Below are positions 12,230-22,952 of a stretch of DNA of 64,000 nucleotides, piece by piece. How positions within the stretch are numbered: the first letter of the stretch is position 1; each line of letters opens with the position of its first letter. The DNA is from Pyrrhosoma nymphula (taxonomy: Eukaryota; Arthropoda; Insecta; Odonata; Coenagrionidae), in NCBI GenBank assembly GCA_963573305.1, contig OY754328.1:46677822-46741821 (forward strand), in the 5' to 3' direction. The notes below the pieces were generated by a model that saw only the letters and a program-made list of their open reading frames with translations, searched no databases and was not told the DNA's origin. The translations under genes and the position numbers were made by a program.

Positions 12230-12840
12230 AGCATTAGCGATTTATGATAATGCATTAATAGCCATCGTTACATTAAATCTTATATGGTATAGTGTGATGC
12301 ATGTTGGTGACTACTCACCCCCTGCCACACACCTTTGAGTTGGCTTGTTGGGTATTTTGTAGATGTAAGTCATTGGTCATTCAATCCTGTTCTATCCTAT
12401 TCAATCCTAAAGCCCTGCCATTCTAACCTGTCCCATACGAATCTAATTATATTTCGTACATATTTTTCTGTGACTCAAAGTGAAGTAAATCCATCTGAAA
12501 CTTGTCTTCCTGATTGTGTTCCGTATGGTTTTTCCCACTTCTATTCCTCTGTACACTTCCTCGTTTCTCAACCTGTCCGCCCATTTCATCTTCAGCATCA
12601 GCAGTTTTGAGTCTCTATTCTATTCAGTTCCAACTTTCTACTGGGCCATGTCTCTGAGGCACATAGCTGAACACTCCACAGGATTTCTTTCTTACTGGTG
12701 ATCCTATTTTCTTTGATCGCCAGTATTTTTCATCTTGAAGCCTTTCAAGGCACGAGCTAGTCTTCACCTGATGTCCTTCTTCCATCCCGCACGGCTTCCA
12801 AGGTAGGTGAAGGATTTCACTTGTTCAAGTATATCTCCGT
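12230..12840 (-). mobile_element. LINE fragment, C-terminal region
   Basis: Minus-strand translation with shifts gives a QVKSFTYLGS box followed by KKDIR-RLARALKGFKMK, then KNEEVYR-IGVGKTIRN and an R/K-rich segment ending near a 3' tail. This is the post-RT region of a LINE and may come from a different family than the 11.4-12.0 kb fragment beside it. Confidence 0.55.
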
Positions 12841-12876
12841 TTGATTAAAAGACTGTAGGCTTTCTAGGTGGTTGAT

Positions 12877-13053
12877 ATGGATGAAGTCTTCTCGGGTGTA
12901 ACATCAGATAAGTCCGACGTTTCGGCGTGCCACGCAATCATATTCCTCAGGGCGGAACTGAATTATATCCTTCGGAAGATGAGCGAGTGACTGGTCGAAA
13001 CGTCGACTATGGAAAGGCTAATCCAATGCTGCACCCGAGAAGTCTTCCTTCAT
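12877..13053. mobile_element. foldback element, copy B
   Basis: Palindromic ends ATGAAGTCTTCTCGGGTG (left) and CACCCGAGAAGTCTTCCTTC (right), with inner words CCGACGTTTCG and CGAAACGTCG. Each arm also carries a CCTGAGGAA / CGGAAGATGAG word 5' of CGAAACGTCG. Arm arrangement matches copies A and C. Non-coding. Confidence 0.75.
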
Positions 13054-13124
13054 ACCCCTCCGTTTTTCCCATTTGAATAGTCCACATGCAAGGGTGTCCT
13101 TACCTAGTCGGCGTCATTTTCTCT

Positions 13125-13335
13125 TTCTGTAGTTGGCTGGCAGAGGGAGTGAAGGGCAAAGGGTTTATTTCAAGCCAAGATGGAGGGAAGGATGTTGGGT
13201 GAGCTGGGAAGGGAATAAAGAGAATAGATTTTATGGGCGAGATATAGAAGGGTAGGAAGTATGCTGAAACGAAGACAGAAGTATTCGTATCCTGCCCATG
13301 CAAAAATCTAGAGGATTTACTTACTTCCATTTGAA
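13125..13335 (+). mobile_element. LINE fragment, extreme C-terminus
   Basis: The plus strand reads a degraded version of the end of the window's LINE ORF: a G-K-G-x-K-R-I-D-F-M box, then a K-G-R-K-Y-A-E-x-K-T-E box. The same order is seen at 22.05-22.2 kb (AGATAATAAGTTTTATGGAC ... GAAGAAAGGTACGC). The opposite-strand frame at 13100-13330 is a shadow. Confidence 0.5.
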
Positions 13336-14379
13336 GCTATCCTAACCGGTAATTATCTATTTAAATTTAATATTAGGTCTTTGCTCTGCGATGCATTGCG
13401 ACCACCCTCCCTTAATATCTTTCGGCTTAACTCACAATTCTAATGTCTTATCTCTGCCCTGATTTTATGCCTGAATATTTTTAATGATATGGTGCATAAT
13501 ATTTCACTTGACTAATTCTTATTGAACTAATACAAATCTACCTTTTGGATTCCTATTAGAATTTCAGTTGAGAGCTCGGGGATACCAGTTACCTTCTGTC
13601 ATAATTACTCGAAAAGGCTGTTACTCAGAAGGGAGGGCAGGTAGGGCTGTTACCCAAGAACAAGGGAAGGGCAGCTTATGCTAGATGGAGGGGCGTGACG
13701 GTGAGCAGCTGCCACCCTTGCTCGTGGCTGGGTACGCCGGTGGAAGACATATTTATAATATATAAATACTTGAAATTGTGATCGTGCACCATCATTGCTT
13801 GGGATTTCCAAATACTACTCGAGACTGCACTCATTTCATTCTCCATAAACAAGTAAATGTATTGATTTTATTTTCTTATAATTCATTAGATGCTTCCTCG
13901 TTGGAGAGTCAAACGCTACAGAATATTTGCATTCATGCCGCAATACTGGTTTTAAATACTTGTCTTGTCTTACCACTTGTTTTCAGGCGTTACCTGTGGA
14001 AATCCCTTCCATACATGCTTGATTGCTGGCGTGTTTTGAAGGACAATAAAGATTATTTTCTAATTTTTACTCTAATTTGTCTCTTATTTGGTGTATTATA
14101 TTGATACTTGTATTCTCCGTCATTCCTTCATCGTAATACTTCCAGATACGGTACGTGGCTATGGAGAATGTGGCAGAGTAATGGAAAGGTAAGCACTTGC
14201 TATGCTCTTGGATATGTCGCAATCGATACATATATTTACTGACGCAGAGGTTGAAAACTTAGGGTCATTTTTTATTTTAATCTCTTTCTACTTGATTTTC
14301 AATTTAGCCAGGGAGATTTATGCCGGGGAAAATGTGTCATGACATCTGGGAAACACACACTACGACCATATTCTGTTTG
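13336..14379. other. no gene seen
   Basis: A 108-codon plus-strand frame at 13778-14104 is hydrophobic and compositionally AT-driven, with no resemblance to a known family. Not called as a gene. Confidence 0.4.
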
Positions 14380-14583
14380 TTTCTGTGAGCGTTTTCGTGG
14401 CTCGTACACCATTTGACATTCCTTTTCCTCTACTAAACCCGAGCTGGTTGTCATCTACGTACTCGTTGGCCCAACACTCCAGTGTCCTATTAACATATTT
14501 AAGTACTACCTAGACTCGTTAATAGGAGACAGGAGATTTGGGCATGCGGACATGCAGATGACAACCAGCTCGGGTTTAGTAGA
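14380..14583 (-). mobile_element. LINE RT remnant with an inverted 28-bp duplication
   Basis: Minus-strand 14456 to 14380 reads DDNQLGFSRGKGMSNG followed by RTL-like residues, the conserved DDQ-GF-RKGKGT-DAI box of LINE RT. A perfect 28-bp inverted copy of the DDNQLGFSR-coding sequence lies at 14556-14583 (left arm 14429-14456), and a second nested inverted pair TCCTATTAAC / GTTAATAGGA lies at 14485-14494 and 14518-14527. Confidence 0.65.
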
Positions 14584-15604
14584 ACTACTTTAGTCGCTTG
14601 TGTCTTAAAACTAAAAATGAAGTCCCTGCTTGCTTCCCTCTATGATTAGGATAAGAACTGGATTCACAAAATCTGCAGGCCACACTCTTTCCTTGTAGGT
14701 TCTGCGGAGAAGCTCCTTCAAATTAAACCTGTTCTTTTTTGCATAGTATGTATATTCAACTTCCCTAGTTATTCCTTTTTTTTAGGTAATTCCCAATCGC
14801 CTTATTTACCCATTTCCTCATTTTCATTTCGGACTTAATCTGATAACATCTGATATTTCTTTCTCTTTTTCCGTGTGTAAGATAAACAATCCATTTTTGC
14901 ACTCCATTTCAGTTGGGAAACTTGAGTGGTTTTTCTTGAACCTATTTTTATACTACTGAACCTATCTGGGTTATCTCTTTATCCCTTGAATTTTTCAAAT
15001 GTACCAACATCAATCGTTTTGTTTCAACCATGTCTTTTGGGATACCAGATTGTTTTTCTCACAAAACTGGAGTACCTCTTCTCCCGTTACCATCTCGTTT
15101 ACCGTTACCTCCCATTTTTCTATTCTCTCTCCCTTAACCCGCCACGGAATTCCATTCCTACATAACTTTTCCCATTATAGTTTAATCCAATATGGATTCT
15201 TTTTAGTGTTAATTTTTCTAATTCCGTTTCTTTGTATAACAGTATATAAGTAAGCGTATTTAACTGAAGACTTAGGTTAGTATTATATTTTCTTATTTGT
15301 GCGGTATGATTATGCTTGGTATTTAGGTAACGGTATAGATGCTGAAGGCATTAATTTGTAACAAATGTACGACTTATTGTTGCAGCTATGTTATGAATTA
15401 AATCGTTATTACAATGGCCTTTGTATTAGGGTTGGTCCTCGTTTCTCTCTATCAGGATCCTTTTTGATGACTTCGTCACAGAATTGGTGAAAAATATTCA
15501 TGGCAGGATCAATCCAATAATTGCAAACTACGTGCAGTGAAGTAAAAAATCAGAATGTTTTTTTTTCTTCACCAGTTTTTCTTTGCCCGATTGGTCACTC
15601 GCCG
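14584..15604. other. no gene seen, possible LINE debris
   Basis: Frames of 79-84 codons on the plus strand lack resemblance. Minus-strand pieces are basic and may be remains of the retroelement whose endonuclease lies just to the right, but no motif is convincing. Confidence 0.35.
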
Positions 15605-16690
15605 GAGTTAATTATTTAATTTCTTGTACTTCCTCTTACCTAGGTCGGTGTTGATGTTTTTCCATATTCTTCTCTCCTCCATTTTCTTAATCATTTCTCC
15701 CGTAACCCACGGCTTCTTAATCCTCTTTTCCACTGTCTTATTGTTTTCTTTGCCTGTTTGTATAATGCTCCATCTTCTCTCGATCGTTCTCATCCGATTT
15801 GCTTCACATATGTCCTTTTCCTCCAGCTCTTGGTATTCCTTCCTTTTCAACCCTTTCAATGCTTACAAGTTCCACCTCTTTATCTTCCTACATTTTAACC
15901 AAGCCTTCTGAATCTAACTTCACAGATCATCATGACCAAGTTATGATCTGAGTCCGTATCCGCCCCTGGATAGCTTCGCGAGTTTTTTTTACACTTCTCA
16001 ATCTATGCCTTACCATAGTGTAATCAATTTGGTATCACCCGGCATTTTCTGTGTGTACCTACGTCTGAGGTGATGTTTTAACAAAGTGTTCGACACTGCT
16101 AATTTATTTCTTCAACAAAATTCAACTGCCTTCTCTCCGGTATCATTTCTTGTCCTTAGCCCGTACCCTCCCACTTCAACTACCAACACCATCACTATCA
16201 GGTTTTTCTTTTCCGGCACTTCTCTAATTACTTATTCTAGTTGCTCGTACACCTCGTCCACCTCTTCCTCCAAATGGTCGTTTGTAGGCATGTATACCTG
16301 GACCAGTACGAAACTCGTCGGGCGTGCCTTTATTTCTACCACTAGTATCCTGTCGCTCACTTGTTCAATGTTAACTACCCCCAGCCTCAATTTTGTATTC
16401 AGTACAAAATCATTGTCACTGCCCCCATCATTGTCGTGACGTACTAAGTTCCTATTTTTACGATGCTTTCCTCTTTTCTTCTTCTCCCTCCTATTCCTTG
16501 TATCCTCTGATGATAACGTTGAGCAAGGATTTCATGTAATGATGTCGACCGCGGAGGCCGTGGCTCCCCTGCTGCCGGGCATGACACCCGCACTTGTGGG
16601 TGGTGTCCCGCAGTGCCAGGATCCAATTCTCTGTTAGCAGGAGCAATATCAATTGTTCCTGCCAATCCAGCTCTAGGGGTCATTGGAACG
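15605..16690 (-). mobile_element. LINE 5' part: endonuclease and linker
   Basis: The minus strand gives, in order with shifts and stops: a 5' segment like that at 33.0 kb (a cysteine/proline stretch ending VSCPA), VLVQVYMPTNDHLEEEVDEV (16.3 kb), EFC-RNKLAVSNTLLKHH-RRRYT, a degraded SDHNLVMMI-like end, and the linker with KKPWVTGEMIKKMEERRIWK at 15608-15859. These are hallmark APE-endonuclease patterns of LINEs (VYMPT, RN-L-I-NT-F, SDH). Non-functional. The plus-strand 117-codon frame at 16086-16439 is antisense. Confidence 0.75.
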
Positions 16691-17631
16691 CATAAGCCCT
16701 TCCACCACGTGAAGGTTGTAGCTCAAGGGAAGAGACTATGTATAGCATTAAATGTAAAATATGTTCCTTAGACCTGGTTATAGTTGGTTTCAACTTAACC
16801 TTGGACTATTTATCATCCGTAAAATACGGTCAGATTTCATGTGTACTGAATGCTTAAATAAAAGAATTGAGAAAAAGTGGTATTTCTTCATTTACGGCTA
16901 CATAAATGCCCACCTACAATAATATTCAGCTGATGTTGGCTCCCCGTATCGTGGAGTCGGTAAGAGTAATGATCTCAATGCTCACACCTGCTGAATTTTG
17001 ATAATGATGATATAAACTCGGGAACTGTGTAAACTTGAAAAATAATAGTGAAATTTATATAACTATTGAGTGGGAAGAACATAATTATGCTATAATTTTT
17101 CTAATTAGCCCAAATTCTATAACGAATTATATCAATATATTTATTTTTAGCTGGTAATTAGTATAAGCGAACCAGTAATTGGGGTCGCTTCGTTCGAAAT
17201 TCAATTCCTCGAATCAATCATCAGAGATGATAAGAAAGGGATGTTCGATATCTCGATCGATTACTCGTTCAATTGCATTTTTGTTTTTTTCGCTACTTAA
17301 TGGCTAATTAAACCGGCGACACAAGTCATCCTATGGTAGGGAAAATTGAAATAACCGCAGTAATGGCAGATATCGCGGCCATGAAATGATCCGTATCGAT
17401 GGAGCATTTAATCGAATATGTGAACCCAGTGCTTATATATATAGTGACCATGCAGCCATGCAGCGCTTTTGCAAAAGGTGAATTCACACGCCATCTGTTG
17501 GTTAAGTCTAAAAGTAGCGATGTCCATGAAAAATGTTCTCGTGAAACGTGTATGCGGACGCCATCTATCGATCAAATATTTAACCAGTGTTCTCCTATGG
17601 ACCCCCCCAATTTTATTTAATGATTGTTTTC
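16691..17631. other. no gene seen
   Basis: AT-rich. Two overlapping frames near 17.4-17.8 kb run into the hairpin below and lack support. Confidence 0.45.
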
Positions 17632-17833
17632 AGGTTTTTATATTGTTTTTAGGACGACTTGGGACGTCCAGAAAACCATTAATTGTTGACCGTTTTTTTT
17701 TCAGAACTGCCGATTTTTTTCTGGCGGCCCGGCCAGCCCGCCGGGAAAAATTTCGGCAATTCTGTTAAAAATGTTTAATAATTAATGGTTTTCTGGGCGT
17801 TCCGAGTCCTCCTGAACACAATAACCAAACCCT
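17632..17833. repeat. near-perfect 200-bp hairpin
   Basis: The arms are about 85-95 nt around a GC-rich centre (CTGGCGGCCCGGCCAGCCCG). Outer arm words pair as AGGACGACTTGGGACGTCCA with TGGGCGTTCCGAGTCCTCCT, CAGAAAACCATTAATT with AATTAATGGTTTTCTG, and TCAGAACTGCCGA with TCGGCAATTCTG. Likely a MITE or foldback insertion. The 5' and 3' ends fade gradually, so boundaries are approximate. Confidence 0.85.
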
Positions 17834-19199
17834 AGGAGAATTTATTTTCTATAAATTGCAATACCAAAAAAAATTTCAAAAATAAAAAAAAACGCCAGCA
17901 AAAGGATTCGTTGTAAGATTCGCTATATTCTCGCCACCAGAGTCCGCCTCTTATCCCCCGGGCTACCCGGGTTCTTATGAAATGTGAGTACAAAACTTGC
18001 TCTTAAATATCAAAATCAGGGACTTAGTCGTTTTTCTGAAAATTTTGGTCGATCCTAGCCGAGACGCCGTCCGAGGGTGTTGTCCGTTGGATATCACTCT
18101 CTCTCAGTGAGGGAGGCTCTGGACTTAGAATAATTTTGTGCACTGGCGTGCGACCCAGGTGGAATGAATCGTATGTTTGGAAATGCCATGATAGTCGCTC
18201 TAATGGCGAGAGACCGAACTCGTGCCCGGTCGTTTGGTTCGTTCAATGGCTGCCGAGGCGATGCCGCGCATGCTTGAGGGCCGGCAGCCAAGAAGAGGCA
18301 TTTAACCGCCGGACGTATGGGGCAGTGACAACAGAGGGTAATTGGACATCATTTATTTACTGTGGGTACATCGTGACCGGAGTGGCAACAGAACGCCTCC
18401 ATCCATGGTTCAGGAAAGTATTGTCCATCGCAAAACATCGTGGCACTCGACAGCGGTCTTTAGTTTTAACCCCTCAGGTATTCCTCCTAAAGGCGTCGCT
18501 TTAAACTCAGGCGAGTGACACCAAGTTCTGCGATACCAATTCATGCTCGGAGAACTGTCTTTAAAAGAATCCAGGGACAGCTTATTAGCAGCAATAGTCA
18601 ACTTACGGCCATAGACGACGCAGAGCTTGGTGGCACTTGCCTTCAGAGAATTAAAGGCCTTCTTACTGCCCAAATTTTAGTTCTTCCCTCTTATATGGCA
18701 ATGCGAAGATACTTTTTTATGAACTCAACAATTTTCAATGAGAATAAAATATTTATTATTACCCAGTTAGAGCCCTTTGAAAAAAACTGCTTTTAAAACT
18801 TCAGCATCCAGTCATAACTATCACAATTGTCACCAAATTTATTGTAATCATTTGATTATTCAAATCAACATGGAAGAATCTTGAGTTCACCCCAACTAAT
18901 TACATACCAACCAATTCTACAATGAATCAAAAATTTTAACATTTTAGGAACATGACAAATGGTCAATAACACTACATAGTTCTACATTTTTTATAACTCA
19001 TTTCATGCATCGAGAAACATTAACTAGCCTAGAAAAAATAATGTACGTAAAGGCAATTTCTCTTTAGTTATCTTTATTGGTTGAAAAGAACATTACATAG
19101 CAAATACAGGAGTCCTAATACCACCGCCAGATCTTAAAATTTACTGGTAGAAGTGTCTACTTCATATTTAAGGTCACATCCAAGCTGTGGGCAAGTCAC
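17834..19199. other. CpG-richer block with no assigned gene
   Basis: Between roughly 17.93 and 18.32 kb the sequence is notably richer in GC and CpG than its surroundings. A 122-codon plus-strand frame (18136-18504) and an 87-codon minus-strand frame (18410-18673) occur here. Neither resembles a known family, and no convincing splice-bounded exon was found. It could be a promoter or first exon of an unknown transcript, or part of an insertion. Confidence 0.3.
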
Positions 19200-19329
19200 T
19201 CATACACACGCACTGTCCTTCACCAAATAGTCACTGCACACAATTGTCCAGGAATAGCAGGAATCTCCGCTGGTGCCGATACGTTTGCAATTCTCCCTCT
19301 TTCCATAACCATCTTGAACAGGAATGAAC
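19200..19329 (-). CDS. candidate terminal coding exon, unknown gene
   Basis: On the minus strand an acceptor TTTTAATCTCAG precedes this segment. With one base completing the previous codon it stays open for 42 codons to a TGA, giving a short peptide tail with four cysteines (N-C-K-R-I, D-S-C-Y-S-W, I-V-C-S-D, S-A-C-V). A canonical AATAAA on the same strand lies at 19072-19077, about 125 nt past the stop. The alternative phase (two bases) is also open for about 35 codons, so the frame is not settled. I do not recognise the protein. Confidence 0.22.
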
Positions 19330-21114
19330 CTGAGATTAAAATCAAACAATAAGGATAATTGTAAGTTAAAAGAAATTATTGAGTCACATTATGCTCTTTA
19401 AGGGAACTTTGTGGGATGGAAACTTATGTTACATGCTTAATTCATAAATATACTGATATTAAAAAAATAAAATGGTTTCACAAAACTTTTCCTTCAACAA
19501 TATTGAGAAAAATCACTGAACACCAAAAGATTTCAAGAACAGAACCAAAGTACCAACAAAAACTTCCAGTGCACAGACCTAATCTCCAGTAATCTTTGCT
19601 AAACCAAAACTCCAGTTATTAGTTCAATAACTTGTGCCAAACTACACAGAGAAGCCACCAAAGAGAAAATAGTGTTATTGATGAAATAATGACTGGGATA
19701 AAAGAACTACATAATTTAACTCCAGGGAATTACTTTTTCAATTATCACTACTATGTACTTAGAAAATGAAATACGTGGATAAAAAATGTTTAAAAATAAC
19801 TGATAAGCAGCTAGACAAAATTTATAACTCCAAAAATGTACTAAAATCTAACAAAGGTATAATTACAAAAATCCTCATAGCCGATATTATGATAAAAGGT
19901 GGCAGTATTATACATGGCCCTAAGTTTATATCTTTGAGAGATACATATTACTAAAACAACTTTCTACACATTTGGAAGCCATGAAGCCGTCCGCTTTTAT
20001 CCTCTTACACCAACTGTATTTCGTTTGAATACAAATTCAAATACCTAATTACACATGCATAGGTCCCATGGGTACATGAGCTGTACCAATTTACTGGAAC
20101 AACACAGATACTGCCTCATCCACCTTACAATACTAATTTAATATTTCATAAAGACTTTGAAGAGTATGTAATTACAGTCAAGGATAAATATACCTTATTG
20201 AACCTTGAAGCGAAATCTCATTATATATTCCTCGAATTCAGCAGCCAATATGATACTCAAACCAGTTTGGTCAAACTTTTGGCAGAAATTGACTGGTATA
20301 TCAGAAAAACTATTCCATACACTACTACCACAGATAAGACATTCGGCCCACAAAGTGCACAGTACAGTTTTGGAAACAACTGCGTCACACAGCTCAAATG
20401 TAGCCATGCATACCAAAGGTCTTTCCGACACTTGTATTTTATGTTGCTCTCTATTAAATCAATTGAACATACAAATACAAGCAAGGATGGGTCCTTACAA
20501 CCCTGAATATGCTATTAGAATGCAAATGTTGAAAAACACCTTTTCAATGAGAGACGCTTCTCTTTAGAATTGAAGTGGTCTCAGGAAAAATCCTTGCCCC
20601 CACCAAAATCAACATCCTCTGCAGCAACGGGTTGACCAGTATAGGCACAGCCCCCTGATCCGGTGGCATTGCCCTCGTTCCCACGACAAGTTTACCTAAA
20701 ATAAGAAGTTTGTCTTAGCATTACTGTAATAGACACAGCCTTAACTTATTTGTAAACCTAGTATTTCTGACAAGGTTACAATTACTTAGGCATGGTTTGC
20801 AAGCTAGCATACGTGCATTACAACTGCACAATGAATGAACAACAAATGGAAGAACAGTCGGGCAAGAATAACTCACATTCCAGTAGTAAGGTTTCTAAGG
20901 AAACAATATGAAGTAACACCATTGTGAAGCAGTAATTTTCTCAGTGTTAAATAAATACAGATCCTGATGATGTAAGATCAATGAGGGTTTTTAGGTAACA
21001 ATTTAGAAGAACTACTTGAGCTTACTTGACAGTGAAATAGAGGGCATTAAGGGAATTGGAGAGTAGAAAAGGCCGATAACAACCTTCAGAGCTAATGAAG
21101 AATCTACACTGTTA
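19330..21114. other. mostly no gene; one exon-like block at 20.58-20.69 kb
   Basis: Largely AT-rich. On the minus strand a segment of about 110 nt ending near 20693 follows an acceptor-like TCTTATTTTAG and is GC-rich compared with its flanks. Phase 0 gives a cysteine-rich tail (Q-C-H-R-I ... R-C-C-R-G-C then stop). Another phase stays open for about 50 codons. It could be an exon of the same unknown transcript as the 19.2-kb block. Plus-strand frames at 20198-20567 overlap each other in two phases and are not supported. Confidence 0.2.
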
Positions 21115-22200
21115 GGGGAGACGATCCTTTGTCGAGCTTATTTGTAGTATCTACGAGGAAAGAGAATGGCCCGAAGATTCTGTGAAAACAGTATTCATAT
21201 CTATTCCGAAGAAGAAAGCATCAGAATGCGAGGAGTATAGAATAATTAGTTAAGTTTCACATGTGGCTTAAGTTTTGCTTACAATATTAAAAATAAGGTA
21301 GGAGAGTAGAGCAAATTACTATTTAGGTGATGACCAGTTCGAGTTCAGGAAGGGGAAGGCAACTCTCGATGCGATTGCGGTAATGAGGACACTTATAGAT
21401 ACAAACAGAGTATAATCAGGATGTTTTTGCTCGCTTTGTGGATTTTGAAAAGAGGTTTGACAGTATAAACAGGGAGAAATTAATGCTGATACTCAGGAAA
21501 AAAGGAATAGATTGGCGTGATAGGAGACTAATCTGAAACTTATGTATAGGCCACAGGGCTCAGGTGAGGGTACCTTACAGTGAACCAGGGTGGGCAGTTA
21601 TAGGTCGCGGGGTAAGACAATAGTGCCCATTGTCTCCTTTGCTTATTAACATCTATGCTGATGAAATGGTAAGAGAGGCATGGGAAGAGTTAAATGTGGG
21701 AATCAATGTAGGAGGCCATATGATAAAGTCTGTTAGATTCATGGATGACCAGGCATTGGTTAGTCAATCATCATTGGGATTGCGAGCTTTAGTAGATGCA
21801 TTGGAAAAGCAGAGTGAGAAATATGGAATGAAGATTAAACATAAGAATACAAAAGTAATGAGATTCTTTAGGACAAAGAAAGCAAGGCTGGCCATTGAAG
21901 TAGGACAAAAATTGGAGCAAGTAGAACAATTAAATTACTTGGGTATTACACTAGAAGAAAATGGGAATAGTAGCAAAGACATTAGGAAATGTCAGGATGA
22001 GATTAGGGGAATGCAGGGTAGGTGGCAGGAAGCGGTAATGATGATTTGCTGAAGGCCGTGATAAGAGGGAATGATGTTAGGTAAGCGAGGAAGGGGAAGG
22101 AAGATAATAAGTTTTATGGACGGGATGAAGAAAGGTACGCCTTACCCTGAGATGAAGAAAGAAATACTGGAGGTAGATTAGGCATTGCACATTCAAGAGC
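21115..22200 (+). mobile_element. LINE fragment, RT through 3' region
   Basis: The plus strand gives, with shifts, SIPKKKASECEEYR (RT entry), DDQFEFRKGKATLDAI, GVRQ-CPLSPLLINIYADEM (the GCPLSP box with the glycine position lost to a stop), RFMDDQALVSQSS (active-site box, alanine to methionine), YGMKIKHKNTKVMR, QLNYLGITLEENG, and the terminal charged region to about 22.2 kb. The best open stretch is 140 codons (21630-22052). The downstream TGATGATGA run near 22258 may be its tail. Inactivated by many stops. Confidence 0.85.
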
Positions 22201-22950
22201 CTGTTGGATCTTCTCATACTTTCATCATAACCTACCTTTAACAGATAGATTACTCAGATGATGATGACTTGAGCTCAGCTCACCGGGATCATGCAATTTT
22301 AGGTAGCACTTGACATTGGTATGTCATTAGTACCACACCCATATGGATATAAAAAAATACAGAGTACATAATCTGCTCTATTAGTTAAGAAAGATAAGAG
22401 CTTTTACAATGACATTAACACTTTTCTTCATCACTTACACTAGAGGCATTGAAGTAGATTCAAGTGAACAGAGTTCCAAGCTACCTTACCTCATTGGCAT
22501 GTCTTATCCCACATATGAAAACTATGCTAAGCAATTTGACATTGGTTACATTGCTACATAAAAACATGAGGCAATTACTTTTAGTAATTAAAAATAACTT
22601 ATCTGGTGGAGAACTTTAAAGGGATAATACAAAAAAAGAATACATGAAAATAAAAATTTAAAAAGCTACTTACCACAAATTATAAAAGACTGAAGAATAA
22701 TTTACAAAAAATACCTTGAAAAAATAATGTGACGAGTCATTAAAATAATTAGGTTGGCAACATCATAATCCTTATTTTAAAATAATCAAAACCACTTGAA
22801 CCACATCAAAGCAGTACTGAGAGATTCTTGAAATTCCCTTGGGTAGAATGAAATTAACCTAAGTACCCCCCCAAGGCAGCCTAAATGCTCAACAGGTCTC
22901 TCAAATACATGAGATTGAGAATAAACCACAGGGTCCATTATCACCAAGAG
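22201..22950. other. no gene seen
   Basis: AT-rich non-coding sequence leading into the inverted-repeat element at 22.95 kb. Confidence 0.5.
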
Positions 22951-22952
22951 TA

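Noticed and set aside
16086..16439. 117-codon plus-strand frame rich in Ser and Thr
   Set aside because: Antisense to LINE endonuclease motifs on the minus strand.
18060..18560. Ribosomal RNA fragment
   Set aside because: The GC-rich block has no recognisable conserved 18S or 28S words on either strand.
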